Shown piece by piece: positions 25,361-36,286 of a stretch of 64,000 nt of DNA. The DNA comes from Synanceia verrucosa. Lineage: Eukaryota > Chordata > Actinopteri > Perciformes > Synanceiidae. Made by a program: the position numbers and the translations under genes. Every line of letters starts with the position of its first letter. The stretch's first letter is position 1. The DNA lies in contig CM056550.1 of assembly GCA_029721515.1 (NCBI GenBank), forward strand, positions 12,881,857 to 12,945,856. The letters are read 5' to 3'. Under the pieces are notes generated by a model. That model ran no database searches, was not told the DNA's origin, and saw nothing but the letters and a program-made list of their open reading frames with translations.

Positions 25361-25398
<38 letters not shown>

Positions 25399-25502
25399 TG
25401 ATCTCTTTACCCATCCCAGTTACCCAGTGAAGGACCTTCAAGTCGAGGTAATGTCTAGCCATGTGGTGACTTTTAATATAGGAGGGACACAGCTGTATTC
25501 AC

Positions 25503-25546
<44 letters not shown>

Positions 25547-25895
25547 ACTTAATCGTCGTGGTGTGCTGGGGAAGCTCCCTGCCCTGGGCATGTGTTTGAC
25601 AAGAGCTCAGTGTGTAGATCCATTAATTACCACCATTCACACCAGTACTGCAGACACTGCTGCTGCCTCTGCTCAAGCTGCAAGATACTCCGAGCGCCAG
25701 GAGTGGAGGGGGGGGGCAGGACTGGTGCAGGTCGGGCTGGCGAGCAGGGTTTATAAGGATAAGGATGAAAGGATAGCATGTGGGCAGATGGGACCTCAGT
25801 GCTGCGACATGCCTTGGAAAGCACACATGTTCTCTGTCTGTTCATTCACTGTCTGACCCAGGTGTACACACACACACACACTCACATACACCCAA

Positions 25896-25928
<33 letters not shown>

Positions 25929-26044
25929 GAGTTCAGTCATTTATTTGAGTGCGATTAGGCTCCTCAGAGGAAGCGCCTCAGCGGCAGACAGATTCATTTC
26001 ACCAAATGAGCCCTTATTGTTCTGGGCCACAGTGAAGCTGAGCG

Positions 26045-26088
<44 letters not shown>
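25361..26088. repeat. Cluster of four alternating CA/GT arrays
   Basis: (CA)n at 25361-25396, (GT)n at 25505-25542, a compound CA array at 25866-25929 and (GT)n at 26047-26088. Adjacent arrays are complementary, so the strand can fold into hairpins about 110 to 340 bases across. Confidence 0.9.
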
Positions 26089-26090
<2 letters not shown>

Positions 26091-26212
26091 CATCGCTGTT
26101 TCACAAACTTGACTTCAGGTTTTGAAGAAGGCAGGTCTCTGGAGTGCGAACAAACAGACACATTGCATGTGCACATCAGGGCTTGTGAGTGACGCTCGTA
26201 GTCACTGCTCTG

Positions 26213-26305
26213 CTACTTACTGAAAAAAGTAACTAGTTACTTCATTCAAAAAGTAACTTTTTCAACTTTGTCGACTACAATGTTACTGTTAAAAAAAAAA
26301 AATTA
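26213..26305. mobile_element. hAT-like fragment
   Basis: GAAAAAAGTAACTAGTTACT and AAAAAGTAACTTTTTC resemble the subterminal parts of the element at 5728-7656. The CAGTGTTGGGG terminus is not present, so this is a decayed internal piece. Confidence 0.45.
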
Positions 26306-26309
26306 GGTT

Positions 26310-28330
26310 ACTCTTTAAGACCCTGGGGAGTGAGAGTTTGCTTTATGGTGTGTTTACTGGAAGTCAGAACTTGGAGCCTGGATCAGTGTAACCCTTCCCA
26401 GCCTTACAGATGCACAACAAAACATGTAGCTCCTGTTTATGTCAGTAACAGCATGAATTCTATGTCTGAGATTAACCTGAGTTTCTGAGGTGGAGATCCA
26501 GGGGTTTCTCAGGGGTTCTGATTTAAATTCTGACTTGGAGCATGGAATTTCCAACATCCATGTACACCTGGAATGAGTCAAATCAAACAAACACCAGGCT
26601 CCCAATGGCTGCTGCAATGACACCTATGTTCTGTTTTACCGGCGATGTTTGTCTCCTTATGCTTGGAAAGGGGTTTGGATTTTTTTAAATAACGCAAAAC
26701 AATAAGTAGGGATGTGATGATGTATCGCGACACAGTTAAAAATTGATATAAATGTGTGACGATTCAAATCGGCTGAGTTACGTGTTCAGCGTTGTACGTC
26801 ACTGTCATGTATCCAGAATTGATTTTTTTTTAGAGATTTTGTCAGAAAATTTGAGTTTTACACACGTCTGCTTTGAGTCTGGGCCGATCTATGCGGAGTC
26901 TGCTCCATGTTCTGCATGTACTCTTCTTTCGTTCCTTTTTTCTCGATGTTCTGTGCCGAAACGGTATCGAGCAGCCTAGCATTAGCTTTAAAAAGACCTC
27001 GAAATGTCCCACATCTTCCATATGTTGGTATTATTCGGCTTTAAAAACCAGCAATCCAGTACAGCGTCATCCTTTCATCCTTGAGCATTCACATCATCAC
27101 AGTGAGTATTTTGCACATGCATTTACATATTTGCACATTTGTTTGAAATTCAAAAAAATCAAGATGTTGTTTGTTTATTGGCATTAGATGTCATCATCTC
27201 TTATATTTATGTATAAGTGTACATGGTTATATTCTTTTATCTTCAATGAGTCAAAATTCCACACATTTATACATGTGTTACTGAAGTGGTTCAGAGGGAG
27301 CAGCAAACGGGAAATTATGAAGAAGCAGATCAGTTTCTGATGATAAAAGACAAAGAAGTTTCTTCCCCATAATGTTAAACGAATCCTTGAGGAGCACTGA
27401 CTAAACCACGAGGCCTTTATTAGCTCCAGCAGAACCACTAAAGCAATATGTGGCTGTCAGACATCACAGCACACAGACAGTTGTGGCCTCAGAGACAAAC
27501 TATTGTCAGTCTGCTACCTGCACTGTAGAGCATGATTAATGACAGCATTAAGCACATTAATTACTTCCCTGATTAGAAAATGAGCGTGTTTTATTACCAC
27601 AAGCTTCCCCGCCAGCATTACAGCATTACAGCATTTTCTCTCTTTCCTCACTGCTCTGAATGACCAGCTCCCTGAAGATGATGCACAGTGTGCTGTGCTT
27701 AGCATGTTTATTTACTTAATTATTTAATGTTAATTAAGTTGGAATCCTTGGCCAGAAAAGCAGAACAGAAGCATCTGCTGCAAAGACAAAGAAAGAGCAG
27801 TGAGCGAAGGGAAGGAAGCTCTGTCTCTGTCCCCCCGTCTGTCTCACAGGGCAGCATCCGTTTAATTACAAAAGAGGACAACAGGGAGGACGGGAGGAAG
27901 AAAACGACAAAAGTGAAGACACAGATAAATCCTTTAACATCTCAATTAATGAAGTACACAGGGAGGCAGAACGGGAGTAGCAGCCCAAAACGGCATCGAC
28001 ATCTGGCCTCGGCCTGCGTTAAAAGCCTATTTTGCCGTTTTAACACCCATAAAATAGGCGCTGAAACAGGCCATAAGTGGCGTCAGCCCCGCTTTACGCA
28101 TCCCCACTGTGTACTTCTTTTCTTTTTCTACCCCCAGCAGACAGCTCAGTGTGTGAATTTGTACTCTAATAACAGTTCAGACAATAAATGTTTTATGGTG
28201 TTCGGGTCACAGGAGAGGAGCTCCAGCTAACTACTTTATTGCTTGCTCAGCAGCAAAGACAGATCTGATTTGTTAAATTTCAAAATAAAATCTTCTAAAA
28301 TTCTTAGCTAGAGTAAACACACTGTTATCA
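26310..28330. other. Intergenic DNA with two enhancer-like blocks
   Basis: 27530-27745 is dense in ATTAATTA and TTAATTAAG homeodomain cores. 27980-28110 includes GCCTATTTT and AAAATAGGC as an inverted pair around GCCGTTTTAA. One plus frame stays open over 27727-28230 but has no domain and ends in low-complexity residues, so I do not call it a gene. Confidence 0.35.
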
Positions 28331-28335
28331 GTGTC

Positions 28336-28505
28336 ACAAGGGATGGACCCTAAAGCAGAGCACGGACACAAAGTCCACAGGAAAATCACTCTCATGAGGT
28401 AAACTCGGTCTACCAAGCTAGCAACACTTAATCACTCGTGATGCAACAAAGGAACAACTCTCAAGAAGGAAATCAACAAAACTAGTCTAAGAAATAACTA
28501 ACCTA
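28336..28505. repeat. Possible old LTR fragment
   Basis: TGTCACAAGGGATGGACCC followed by CAGAGCACGGACACAAAG resembles the start of fish gypsy-type LTRs, which often open with TGTCAC and GGGACCC. There is no partner LTR, so this is a weak call. Confidence 0.25.
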
Positions 28506-28506
28506 A

Positions 28507-28993
28507 TGTTCGGCCATGGAAACCCATTCCATGAAGCTCTCTGTGCACTGTTCTTGAGCTAATCTGAAGGCCACATGAAGTTTGGAGGTCTGTAGTGATT
28601 GACTCTGCAGAAAGTTGGTGACCTCTTCACACTATGTGCCTCATCATCCGCTGACTCTGCTCTATCAGTTTACGTGGTCTACCACTTCATGGCTGAGTTG
28701 CTGTCGTTCCCAAACTCTTCCACGTTCTTATAATACAGCTGACAGTTGACTGTGGAATATTTAGGTGCGAGGAAATTTCACGACTGGATTTGTTGCACAG
28801 GTGGCATCCTATCACAGTTCCACGCTGGAATTCACTGAGCTCCTGAGAGCGACCCATTCTTTCACAAATGTTTGTAAAAGCAGTCTGCATGCCTAGCTGC
28901 TTGATTTTATACACCTGTGGCCATGGAAGTGATCGGAACACCTGATTCTGATTATTTGGATGCGTGAGCAAATACTTTTGGCAATATAGTGTA
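28507..28993 (-). mobile_element. Truncated Tc1-like transposon
   Basis: The right end reads TTTTGGCAATATAGTG to 28991, followed by TA, matching the CACTATATTGCCAAAAGTA terminus of an abundant fish Tc1 family. The body continues into transposase N-terminal sequence and then the middle of the gene. The left terminus and the last part of the transposase are missing. Confidence 0.8.
28687..28860 (-). pseudogene. Tc1-like transposase, N-terminal fragment
   Basis: From the ATG at 28860 the frame reads MGRSQELSEFQRGTVIGCHL and then a helix-turn-helix segment with SSREISSHLNIPQSTVSCII. This is the paired-like DNA-binding domain of Tc1 transposases. The frame ends at TGA about 58 codons in, where the family usually has CGA (arginine): a CpG-decay stop. 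Downstream sequence still matches the family up to about 28507, but the catalytic domain is incomplete. It binds inverted repeats in intact relatives; this copy cannot be active. Confidence 0.8.
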
Positions 28994-30675
28994 TATATAT
29001 AAGTGAATGTAAATGAGTTCTATGTGTACCCATGATCCCCTTTACAGACATGTAATTTAAAGTGAAGACACTGAAGAGTGGAGGCAAATCTTTATGTGCA
29101 GCTGTGCTTAGATGCAGGGATAAAACAGAATAATGTTCAGTACAGTCATACAACACAGCAGCGTTTCAGCAGGGACGGGGAATAGCCATGGATGTAGCTA
29201 GAAAGAGGAAGACGCTGGTCCAGTGTCGTGAAAGAAAGTGACACAAAGCAGGTCTTTTATTTTCTATGTTATGTACGGCGCCAGAATGAAATATCAGTTT
29301 GAAAACTGTTGTTGAACATGTTAACTCATTTTAGGGTTTAGGACATTATGATGGGATGTACAAATACATGCCATATATATTACATAATATAATGTGTGCT
29401 AATATATGTCCTGTTTGTCCCAAAGAGCCTCCAGCATCGTTTCATGCAAAAACTCAGATTATGTGTTAAAAAAATAAAGAGCAAAGAGTTTTGCATATGT
29501 ATTCTTAGTTCTTATTTCTGTACTACTTTGGATAGTTTTCATGTTTATATGTATGTAGTTTTATGTCTATATGTCATGCACCAAGTCACCGAGATAAATG
29601 TCTTGTTTGTGCAAACATAAACTTGTTTCTGATTCTGGTTTTGATTTAACTGGACTCTTTCTTCTTCACTGAGTTCTCTACTCTTCACCATTTTTAACAG
29701 GAGTGAGGAATTCAAACTGAATTCACTTTTTTAGACCCAGAACACTGGAATTCACTGAGAAGTCACAAATGAATCCTACCATTAAAACACATTTTTCTGT
29801 TCAGGAATGACAGGAAATAACTGGAATTTAACTTCTCTATCAATAAAATAATAATAATGAACTTTGATATTTTTCAGCTATTTTAGCAAAACAGTACATT
29901 TGTAAAAATGTGCATACCAATAAAAAAAATGTTGGATCATTAATATCATTAAAGGGCTTGCACATACTGGTTTATTTAACATGACAGAAGCTACTTTGGT
30001 AATGAGCAGTGAATGTAGTTAGACCACTGAAAGTCTATCGAATGTGTCTCCTTAATGTAGCCCACTGTTTGCTCTGTCATTACTTTTTATTAAGCGACAC
30101 ATGTTTCAACAGCATGTCAGCTTATTTCAAGCAAACAACACAATCCTTTGATTCTGATTGGAACTTTTCAAAATAAAAGCTCTCAGTAGCTCACAATAAA
30201 GCTCTGCTGCAAAAACAACTTTCTTGCATGTCAACCCTCCCGACAACGTATTATGACACAGCTGGAAATATGTTCTAGTTTCATGTGATAGCAGTACCTT
30301 CAGTACAGCTCTGAGCCTGAGCCTGCCTTCGTCTAGGAAATATGGTAAAGTTGGGGTCTCAGAGGGTTAAAAGACATGTATGTGTCTTCGAAGTCAAGTC
30401 ACACATTTACACACAGAAGTTTGTATGTTGGACTTTTAGGAAATAACCACACCTTTTACCCTCCCTTTGGGGACAAACTTTGATTTCCTAAAAACTTACC
30501 CTAAGCCTAACTACAACAACTAACCCCTAACCCTAACCACTGACCCAAAATCAAGGTTTGAACAATTGAGGACATGGACTTTGTCCCCACTTGCACATGC
30601 CTTCCCAAATCAACTGGTAAGTCAAGTGTGTGACCCCAATGTGGACATAAGGCAGACCCACGTGTGTTAAATTTT
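28994..30675. other. Repeat-rich intergenic DNA
   Basis: 29575-29645 looks like a LINE 3' tail (GAGATAAATGTCTTG followed by CTGATTCTGGTTTTG). 29710-29895 is the second copy of an interspersed repeat. 30370-30660 has TTTTAGGAAATAACC, TTGGGGACAAAC and CCCTAACCCTAACC, pieces of the dispersed GGGGAC-type fish repeat. Confidence 0.45.
29710..29895 (+). repeat. Interspersed repeat, copy B
   Basis: Shares CACTGGAATTCACTGAGAAG, AAAACACATTTTTCTGTTCAGG and GACAGGAAATAACT with 3005-3190 in the same order. Class unknown. Confidence 0.6.
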
Positions 30676-30920
30676 CCATTTCCTTTATAGTGTGTGTGTG
30701 TGGCCTGTATTACTTACATAATGGGGACATAGACATTTATACAGTCACATTGTGGGGACACAAGTCCCCATAATGTGAACTTAAGAGTACGTTTTAGAGT
30801 AAAGACTTGGAGAAGATTTAATGTTAGTGTAAAATTAGATTTTGATTCGGATTAGGATTATGCAAATACTGGTTATAGTTAGGGTCACGGTAAGTTTCTA
30901 GGAAATGAATGTAAGTCAGT

Positions 30921-31644
30921 CACTGCAGTCACATGGTAGGATCATACTGGATTTCACCAAATAGGATGTTGCAACTTGGTGCTTGGTCTGTCCCAAAATC
31001 CAAGTACACATGGAGTTTTTTTTAATTCAGATAATCTTCAGTGACCTGACTGACTCTGCTACGCTAGGTGGCGCTGTAGCCCTTTCAACAAGTGGTGACA
31101 GACCACAACAATAAACCGACTGCATACAAACAAAGATGGTGTTCAAGGAGTTTGACAGAGCAGCATTAATGTACATGTTGTGCATTTTGCAGTGTTTGGA
31201 AGTCCATATGAACCAACAAACAGAGTTTTTGGTTTCGGTGATGAGACACAAACTGTGCCGTTACAAGCAATCGAGGATAATGAGAATTACTTGTTGAGAG
31301 CAGGAGCTCTGGATTCGACGTTCAGTATGGATGAAGATCAGCATGTTGTTGATTTCTTCAAAGCCATGGTATCGTTTGACTTTTCCAGCAACAACATTAC
31401 TATTTATGACGGCGTCGGCGCCTCCTTCCACTTCTGGGTGAAATCCCTGGCGGAAATTCTCCAGCAGGATGCTAAAACGATACAATACGATCCCGTTCAC
31501 AAGAGGCACAAAGCAGATTAACATCTTAAGTCAGGGGTTCCTATCGAATTCACTAATCCAGTCGATCCTTAGCCTATGCACATGAATTTCATATGTTTTC
31601 GATGCCTTTATTATACGATTAAGCTTGTCCATGTGCACGCAGTG
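30921..31644. mobile_element. Nested candidate DNA element carrying an open frame
   Basis: CACTGCAGTCACATGG at 30921-30936 and CCATGTGCACGCAGTG at 31629-31644 are imperfect inverted repeats, and the sequence between them is unlike the surrounding GGGGAC element. No clear target duplication was found, so the boundaries are provisional. It contains the unassigned frame at 31156-31521. Confidence 0.4.
31156..31521 (+). CDS. Unrecognised open frame, possible exon or captured gene piece
   Basis: The frame is open for 121 codons from a stop at 31153 to TAA. Its first in-frame ATG is internal (31327), so it is not a complete gene as it stands. TTTTGCAG at 31184-31191 would serve as a splice acceptor. 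Composition is protein-like and acidic: a FGFGDETQ segment, an aromatic GASFHFWVKSLAEIL stretch and a basic YDPVHKRHKAD tail ending at the stop. I recognise no family. It sits inside a candidate inverted-repeat element, so it could be a remnant of transposon coding, a retrocopy or a captured host exon. Confidence 0.35.
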   Translation, partial: QSSINVHVVHFAVFGSPYEPTNRVFGFGDETQTVPLQAIEDNENYLLRAGALDSTFSMDEDQHVVDFFKAMVSFDFSSNNITIYDGVGASFHFWVKSLAEILQQDAKTIQYDPVHKRHKAD

Positions 31645-31680
31645 ATTGTAAAGTCCCCATAACCTGAGTAATACATGACC

Positions 31681-31705
31681 GTGTGTGTGTGTGTGTGTGT
31701 GTGTG
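31681..31705. repeat. (GT)n microsatellite
   Basis: Dinucleotide array adjoining the right end of the GGGGAC-type element. Confidence 0.9.
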
Positions 31706-32621
31706 GATCAAAGAAAACATGGATACAGCGTTAGCCAGTGTAAATATTTGCAGACAGAAATGAGGTGGAGGTGCCAAGCCAAGCACTGGAATATTAACTA
31801 GAGACTAGCAGTCACTGCATCATCTACCTACACTTCTCCTCCCCTGTTGCTCCTTCTCTCTCCATTCAGTCTTCTATCTCCTGGTCTCAGCATCTCTTTC
31901 TCTCCAACTCATTCCCTTTGATTCTCATGTTCCTCTCGCATAGAAGCAACTTTTAATCATCCTGCATTTTTGTTGCTCTTTATTAGTTTTTCTCCTCGGA
32001 GATATGAGCACAGGATGGAGACAGAGTGAACGAGAAGGAGGGAGGATATGTGTATTAATGTTTCATATTTCACTGGAGCAGGGGAAGGAAGTGATGATTA
32101 TTTCATGTCATAGACATTGTCTTTTTTCTCTTTTTTTGCCTTTTTTTTTTTGCTCTGTGAGGTGTCAATTGTCCCACAGCCATTGTCATCCATCAGAAAG
32201 AGGCACACAAAGGAAATGCTCAGGTCAAGTCTACTTTAGCTGCCTGGGTTTATACTCGTCAGTGTCAGTCACCTTTCCCATTATCTGCCCATTTCTTTCT
32301 CTCTATGAACTTTTAAACACATTCTCACTCCCAACTTATCAAATATAGAGTCTTCACACTGCTCTGGAGATGCTCTAGATAGGCCGGCATCAGTTTTGGA
32401 TGTGTGACAGTTTCTGTTAGTTACTTGCCTTGTGTCTTTTCACGATAAACTCATTGAAAAGTTGGAATGCTCAGATGTTAGGTTTTGGTTAGGTTCTGTA
32501 ACAACTGGGAACTGCAACCAAAATACAGAGTGTTGATATAAAGTAGGGAAAAAAATATTTCCTTAATAATGCAGTTACAAGCAGGGAGGAGGAGCAGACG
32601 TAACCAATCGAACCAACTAAA
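31706..32621. other. Intergenic DNA up to the gap
   Basis: Pyrimidine-rich stretches at 31830-31920 and 32120-32155; no gene or terminal repeats recognised. Confidence 0.45.
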
Positions 32622-33121
32622 NNNNNNNNNNNNNNNNNNNNNNNNNNNNNNNNNNNNNNNNNNNNNNNNNNNNNNNNNNNNNNNNNNNNNNNNNNNNNNN
32701 NNNNNNNNNNNNNNNNNNNNNNNNNNNNNNNNNNNNNNNNNNNNNNNNNNNNNNNNNNNNNNNNNNNNNNNNNNNNNNNNNNNNNNNNNNNNNNNNNNNN
32801 NNNNNNNNNNNNNNNNNNNNNNNNNNNNNNNNNNNNNNNNNNNNNNNNNNNNNNNNNNNNNNNNNNNNNNNNNNNNNNNNNNNNNNNNNNNNNNNNNNNN
32901 NNNNNNNNNNNNNNNNNNNNNNNNNNNNNNNNNNNNNNNNNNNNNNNNNNNNNNNNNNNNNNNNNNNNNNNNNNNNNNNNNNNNNNNNNNNNNNNNNNNN
33001 NNNNNNNNNNNNNNNNNNNNNNNNNNNNNNNNNNNNNNNNNNNNNNNNNNNNNNNNNNNNNNNNNNNNNNNNNNNNNNNNNNNNNNNNNNNNNNNNNNNN
33101 NNNNNNNNNNNNNNNNNNNNN
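32622..33121. other. Assembly gap, 500 N
   Basis: Exactly 500 N, the usual placeholder for a gap of unknown size. Long open frames reported across it are artefacts. Confidence 0.99.
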
Positions 33122-33171
33122 ACTGCTGAAAAACCACTTTATAGATATGTCAGTGGCACTCAATGAGTTAA
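33122..33171 (+). mobile_element. piggyBac-like MITE, copy 5 (cut by gap)
   Basis: CAGTGGCACTCAATGAG with TTAA at 33168-33171 is the right end of the family. The remainder lies in the 500-N gap. Confidence 0.65.
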
Positions 33172-34016
33172 GAAGGCAAGACAGTCCACAAATGAACGCT
33201 GACACGGCACATTTGTGCAGTGAAAACCATGTCAGGTGACCTCAGGAAGCTCCTCCAGTGAAGGCCGAGGGTTTACAAAGCAAAGGGTGGCTACCTGAGG
33301 AATCTAAAATATAAAACATATTTGGAGTTATTAACATTTTTTTTTCTACATTGTTCCATATATCTTCATATAGCGTCCTAGATATTTCAGTAATTATCTA
33401 CAGTGTAGAAAGTGATGTAGTAAAAATGAAGAAAAACAATTGGATTAGAAGCTAGGTCCCAACTTTTGACTGGTCATGAATGTATTTACAATCAACAACT
33501 TGTCAGTTGTTAATCATATTATACACACATAAATTAAATAACCAAGTTCTTTATAAAATTAGATGTTTGACTAAACTAGGAGCAGAAAATAAGTGAATTA
33601 ATGATATTAATTCAATGTGACACCAAGTCAAAGTCCGTGTGTGCAAGCACATTTGGCAATAAAGCGCTTCTTTCATTTATATATTTCCCTTAGTTTAACT
33701 CACACTACCTCATGTCCTAGATGTTTCCTGACTTGAGTAATTTGTTGGATTTACACTTTTGGATTTTCAGATTTTACACCGCTGTTAACATTATTGAAGG
33801 CAACTTAAGATCCAAGAATCACACTGCCAACACCTGTGTGGGTAATTTTTTGTACATATGACAAATACAGTAAATAACCTTGAGCCTTGAATATCTCTGG
33901 TTTTCCAGAGTTCAAACCAAGGGTGACATCTAGTGGATGTTTGGAAATACTGTAGTGACTCTCAGCTGGAGCTTCTCAAGTACTGTAAGATGCATATATA
34001 TATATATGCATATATA
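33172..34016. other. Intergenic DNA with a LINE-like tail
   Basis: 33850-33893 (TTGTACATATGACAAATACA, then CCTTGAGCCTTGAAT) resembles the 3' end of Rex1-like LINEs on the plus strand. Nothing else is recognised before the TA-rich flank of the Tc1 element. Confidence 0.4.
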
Positions 34017-34018
34017 TA

Positions 34019-35615
34019 CAGTCATGGAAAAAATTATTAGACCACCCTTGTTTTCTTCAATTTCTTGTTAATTTTAATGCCTGGCTCAACTAAAGGTACA
34101 TTTGTTTGGACAATTATAATGATAACAACAAAAATAGCTCATGAGAGTTTAATTTAAGAACTAAGGATTATTCATTTTCCATGGTTTTCTTGATAATAAC
34201 CAAAATTACTTAAATTCTTACATCAATAGCTATGGCATTGTACCGCCAAAAACACTACTTTTAAGCATTCCATGTTTTCTTTTCTGTTTGCTTTAAACAC
34301 ATGATACACACAAGAGTTAATACTTGATTGCATAACCATTGTTTTTGATGACTGCAGCCATGCGTCTTGGCATGCTCTCCACCAGCTTCTGACATTGTTC
34401 TGCTGTCACAGCAGCCCATTCCTGTTGGACAAATTCAAACAAATTTTCTTTGTTTTTGGGCTTGTGGTTCTCCATTTTGAGTTTGATGATTTTCCACAGG
34501 TTTTCAATTGGATTAAGATCTGGTGATTGAGCAGGCCAAGGCATGGTGCGAATGTTGTGGTTCTCCATCCAGGTTTAACTGACCTTGCCGTGGTGGCAAG
34601 GGGCATTGTCTTGTTGGAAAATCCAGTCATTCGAGGCAGGAAAGAGTTTTCCAGCTGATGGAAGAAGACTGTTTTCAAGGGCAGTCCTGTACTTGACCTG
34701 GTTCATTCGGCCTTCACACAATTGCATTTGCCCTGTTCCACTCAGACTGAAACAACCCCAGATCATGACTGATCCACCCCCATGTTTTACTGTAGGGGCA
34801 AGACAGTCTGGGCTGTAAGCTTCTCCAGGCTTCCTCCTAACCAGTAAGTTGGCTGGAGTGGGCATCAATTCAAAATTGGATTCATCACTGAAGAGAACCT
34901 TAGCCCAATCATCAACAGTCCAATCCTTGTGGTCTCGAGCAAAGAGTAACCGGGCCTTCCTCTGCCTTTCATTGATGAAGGGCTTCTTGCGTGCTCTGTG
35001 TGACTTCAAACCAGCTTCAACAAGTCGGCAACTGTCCTTGCCGAGCAAGTCACATTTCTCGACAGTGCCCACTCATTTTTAAGGTCCCTGGAGGTCTGAC
35101 GACGATTCCTGACACAGGAACGGATGAGTGCACGGTCATCTCGTGGTAGAAAGACGTTTCCTGCCACGGCCAGGTAGCAATTTGGTAGTGCCATGTTCAG
35201 CTTGTTTTTTTGTTGTAATGAACGGCTGTCTTGGAGATCTTCAGTTTTTCCGCTACCTGTCTCTCACTCATGCCAATTTCCAGCAGTGCCAAGATGGCTG
35301 CCTTTGTTGCTTCACATAATTCTTTGTTTTAGGCATTATGTGAGAGCTGACAACTTCTGAGTTGTGCTACGGCTTGAATGTAAGCAGGAAACCACTCTAG
35401 GCTTTTTGCATGTGCAGTGCTGCTTGTGACATGAAATGGCCTCTTATATACCCTGGGAATCAATTAAGCTTAAGAATGTCAAATAGGACATAAAGTATTA
35501 TGTGACCAGCTGCATTTTTTGTTGTGTTCATTGTATTATACGTTTAGTGGTACCAGATATTAGAATGAACAAGAAATTGAAGAAAACAAGGGTGGTCTTA
35601 TATTTTTTTCCATGA

Positions 35616-35618
<3 letters not shown>
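34019..35618 (-). mobile_element. Full-length Tc1-like transposon (defective)
   Basis: The 1600-bp element has ends CAGTCATGGAAAAAATTATT and its imperfect complement, and is flanked by TA at 34017-34018 and 35619-35620, the Tc1/mariner target duplication. The terminal repeats stay alignable for about 100 bases or more. It sits within a TA microsatellite, which favours TA-targeted insertion. The transposase on the minus strand is broken. Confidence 0.92.
34317..35336 (-). pseudogene. Tc1-like transposase, inactivated
   Basis: A DD34E cut-and-paste transposase. The catalytic residues are visible: D in FSDESNFEL (codon near 34886), D in FQQDNAPCH (near 34610) and E in SPDLNPIENLW, 34 residues after the second D. 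The middle has the usual LVRRKPGEAY and GGGSVMIWGCFS segments. The gene is broken by frameshifts near the start, near 35180 and near 35050, and by an in-frame TAA at 34573-34575 just after the second D. The N-terminal helix-turn-helix sequence is still readable in pieces around 35330-35200. Length fits the family's ~340 codons. Confidence 0.9.

Positions 35619-35652
<34 letters not shown>
35619..35652. repeat. (TA)n microsatellite
   Basis: TA array directly abutting the Tc1 right end; its counterpart at about 33994-34018 adjoins the left end. Confidence 0.9.
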
Positions 35653-35654
<2 letters not shown>

Positions 35655-35879
35655 CGTTTGTGGCAGCTGTAGTCACTCATGATCACTCACAAGAGGTTAA
35701 GATGCTATGAAGCTCATTTCATTGACACAACTTTCTAAGTCAACAGAATTGTTAGTTCATGTTGCTGTATGTATATTTTTGACCCAGCAGATTTGGTCAC
35801 ATTTTCAGTTGATCCATAATAAAGTCATAAAAGAACCAAACTTCATGAATGTTTTTTGTGGAATTACAGCCAGTTGTAT

Positions 35880-36165
35880 ACACTGTATATATCACACTGT
35901 AATTTACACCTGTTTATAACATGTATCTATTTACTATTTGCATCATTTGCACTTTCTTTCATCTCACACAGTGTAAGTCATGTTACGTTCAGTTGAGCCG
36001 CTGCTAGCTGGTTTGTTATTTATCGTTTACATATTTTATTATTTGTGCTGCTGTCTTTTACTTCTATTCTTTTTTTTTCTATGTTGGTACAAAGAAAGTG
36101 ATATAAACCGGAGCCAGATTCCAGTATGTGAAAACATGCCTGGCCATTAAAGCTGATTCTGATAT
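35880..36165 (+). repeat. LINE 3' UTR remnant
   Basis: ATTTGCACTTTC, a T-rich block and GGCCATTAAAGCTGATTCTG, then AT repeats. AATAAAGCTGATTCTGAT-type ends are typical of fish L2/Rex1 LINEs. No coding part remains. Confidence 0.5.
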
Positions 36166-36286
36166 ATATTAAGACAGATTTAATACTTATTTTCATTTAT
36201 AGGGTTGCACCTAGTACCATAGCCTTTTTATTTAAACCAAGAGCGCCATCTACAGGAGTCAAAAAAAAGCTTCATTTGTCTATCAC

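Larger units (their letters stand above)
30686..31705. mobile_element. GGGGAC-type inverted-repeat element, split by an insertion
   Basis: GGCCTGTATTACTTACATAA then TGGGGAC on the left, and GTCCCCATAACCTGAG then TAATACATGACC on the right, form an inverted repeat, flanked on both sides by GT runs. The right part is short because 30921-31644 appears to be a second element inserted inside. The interior of the outer element is non-coding. Confidence 0.55.

Noticed and set aside
27727..28230. 167-codon plus-strand frame
   Set aside because: Low-complexity basic and serine-rich content, no domain and no splice or initiation context; more likely an open stretch in non-coding DNA.
30500..30545. CCCTAACCCTAACC as an interstitial telomere
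   Set aside because: Only about two to three imperfect units within a dispersed GGGGAC-type repeat that is itself rich in such motifs.
32478..33205. Frames over 180 codons across N runs (also 59240-60210)
   Set aside because: They consist of unknown residues through the 500-N gaps.
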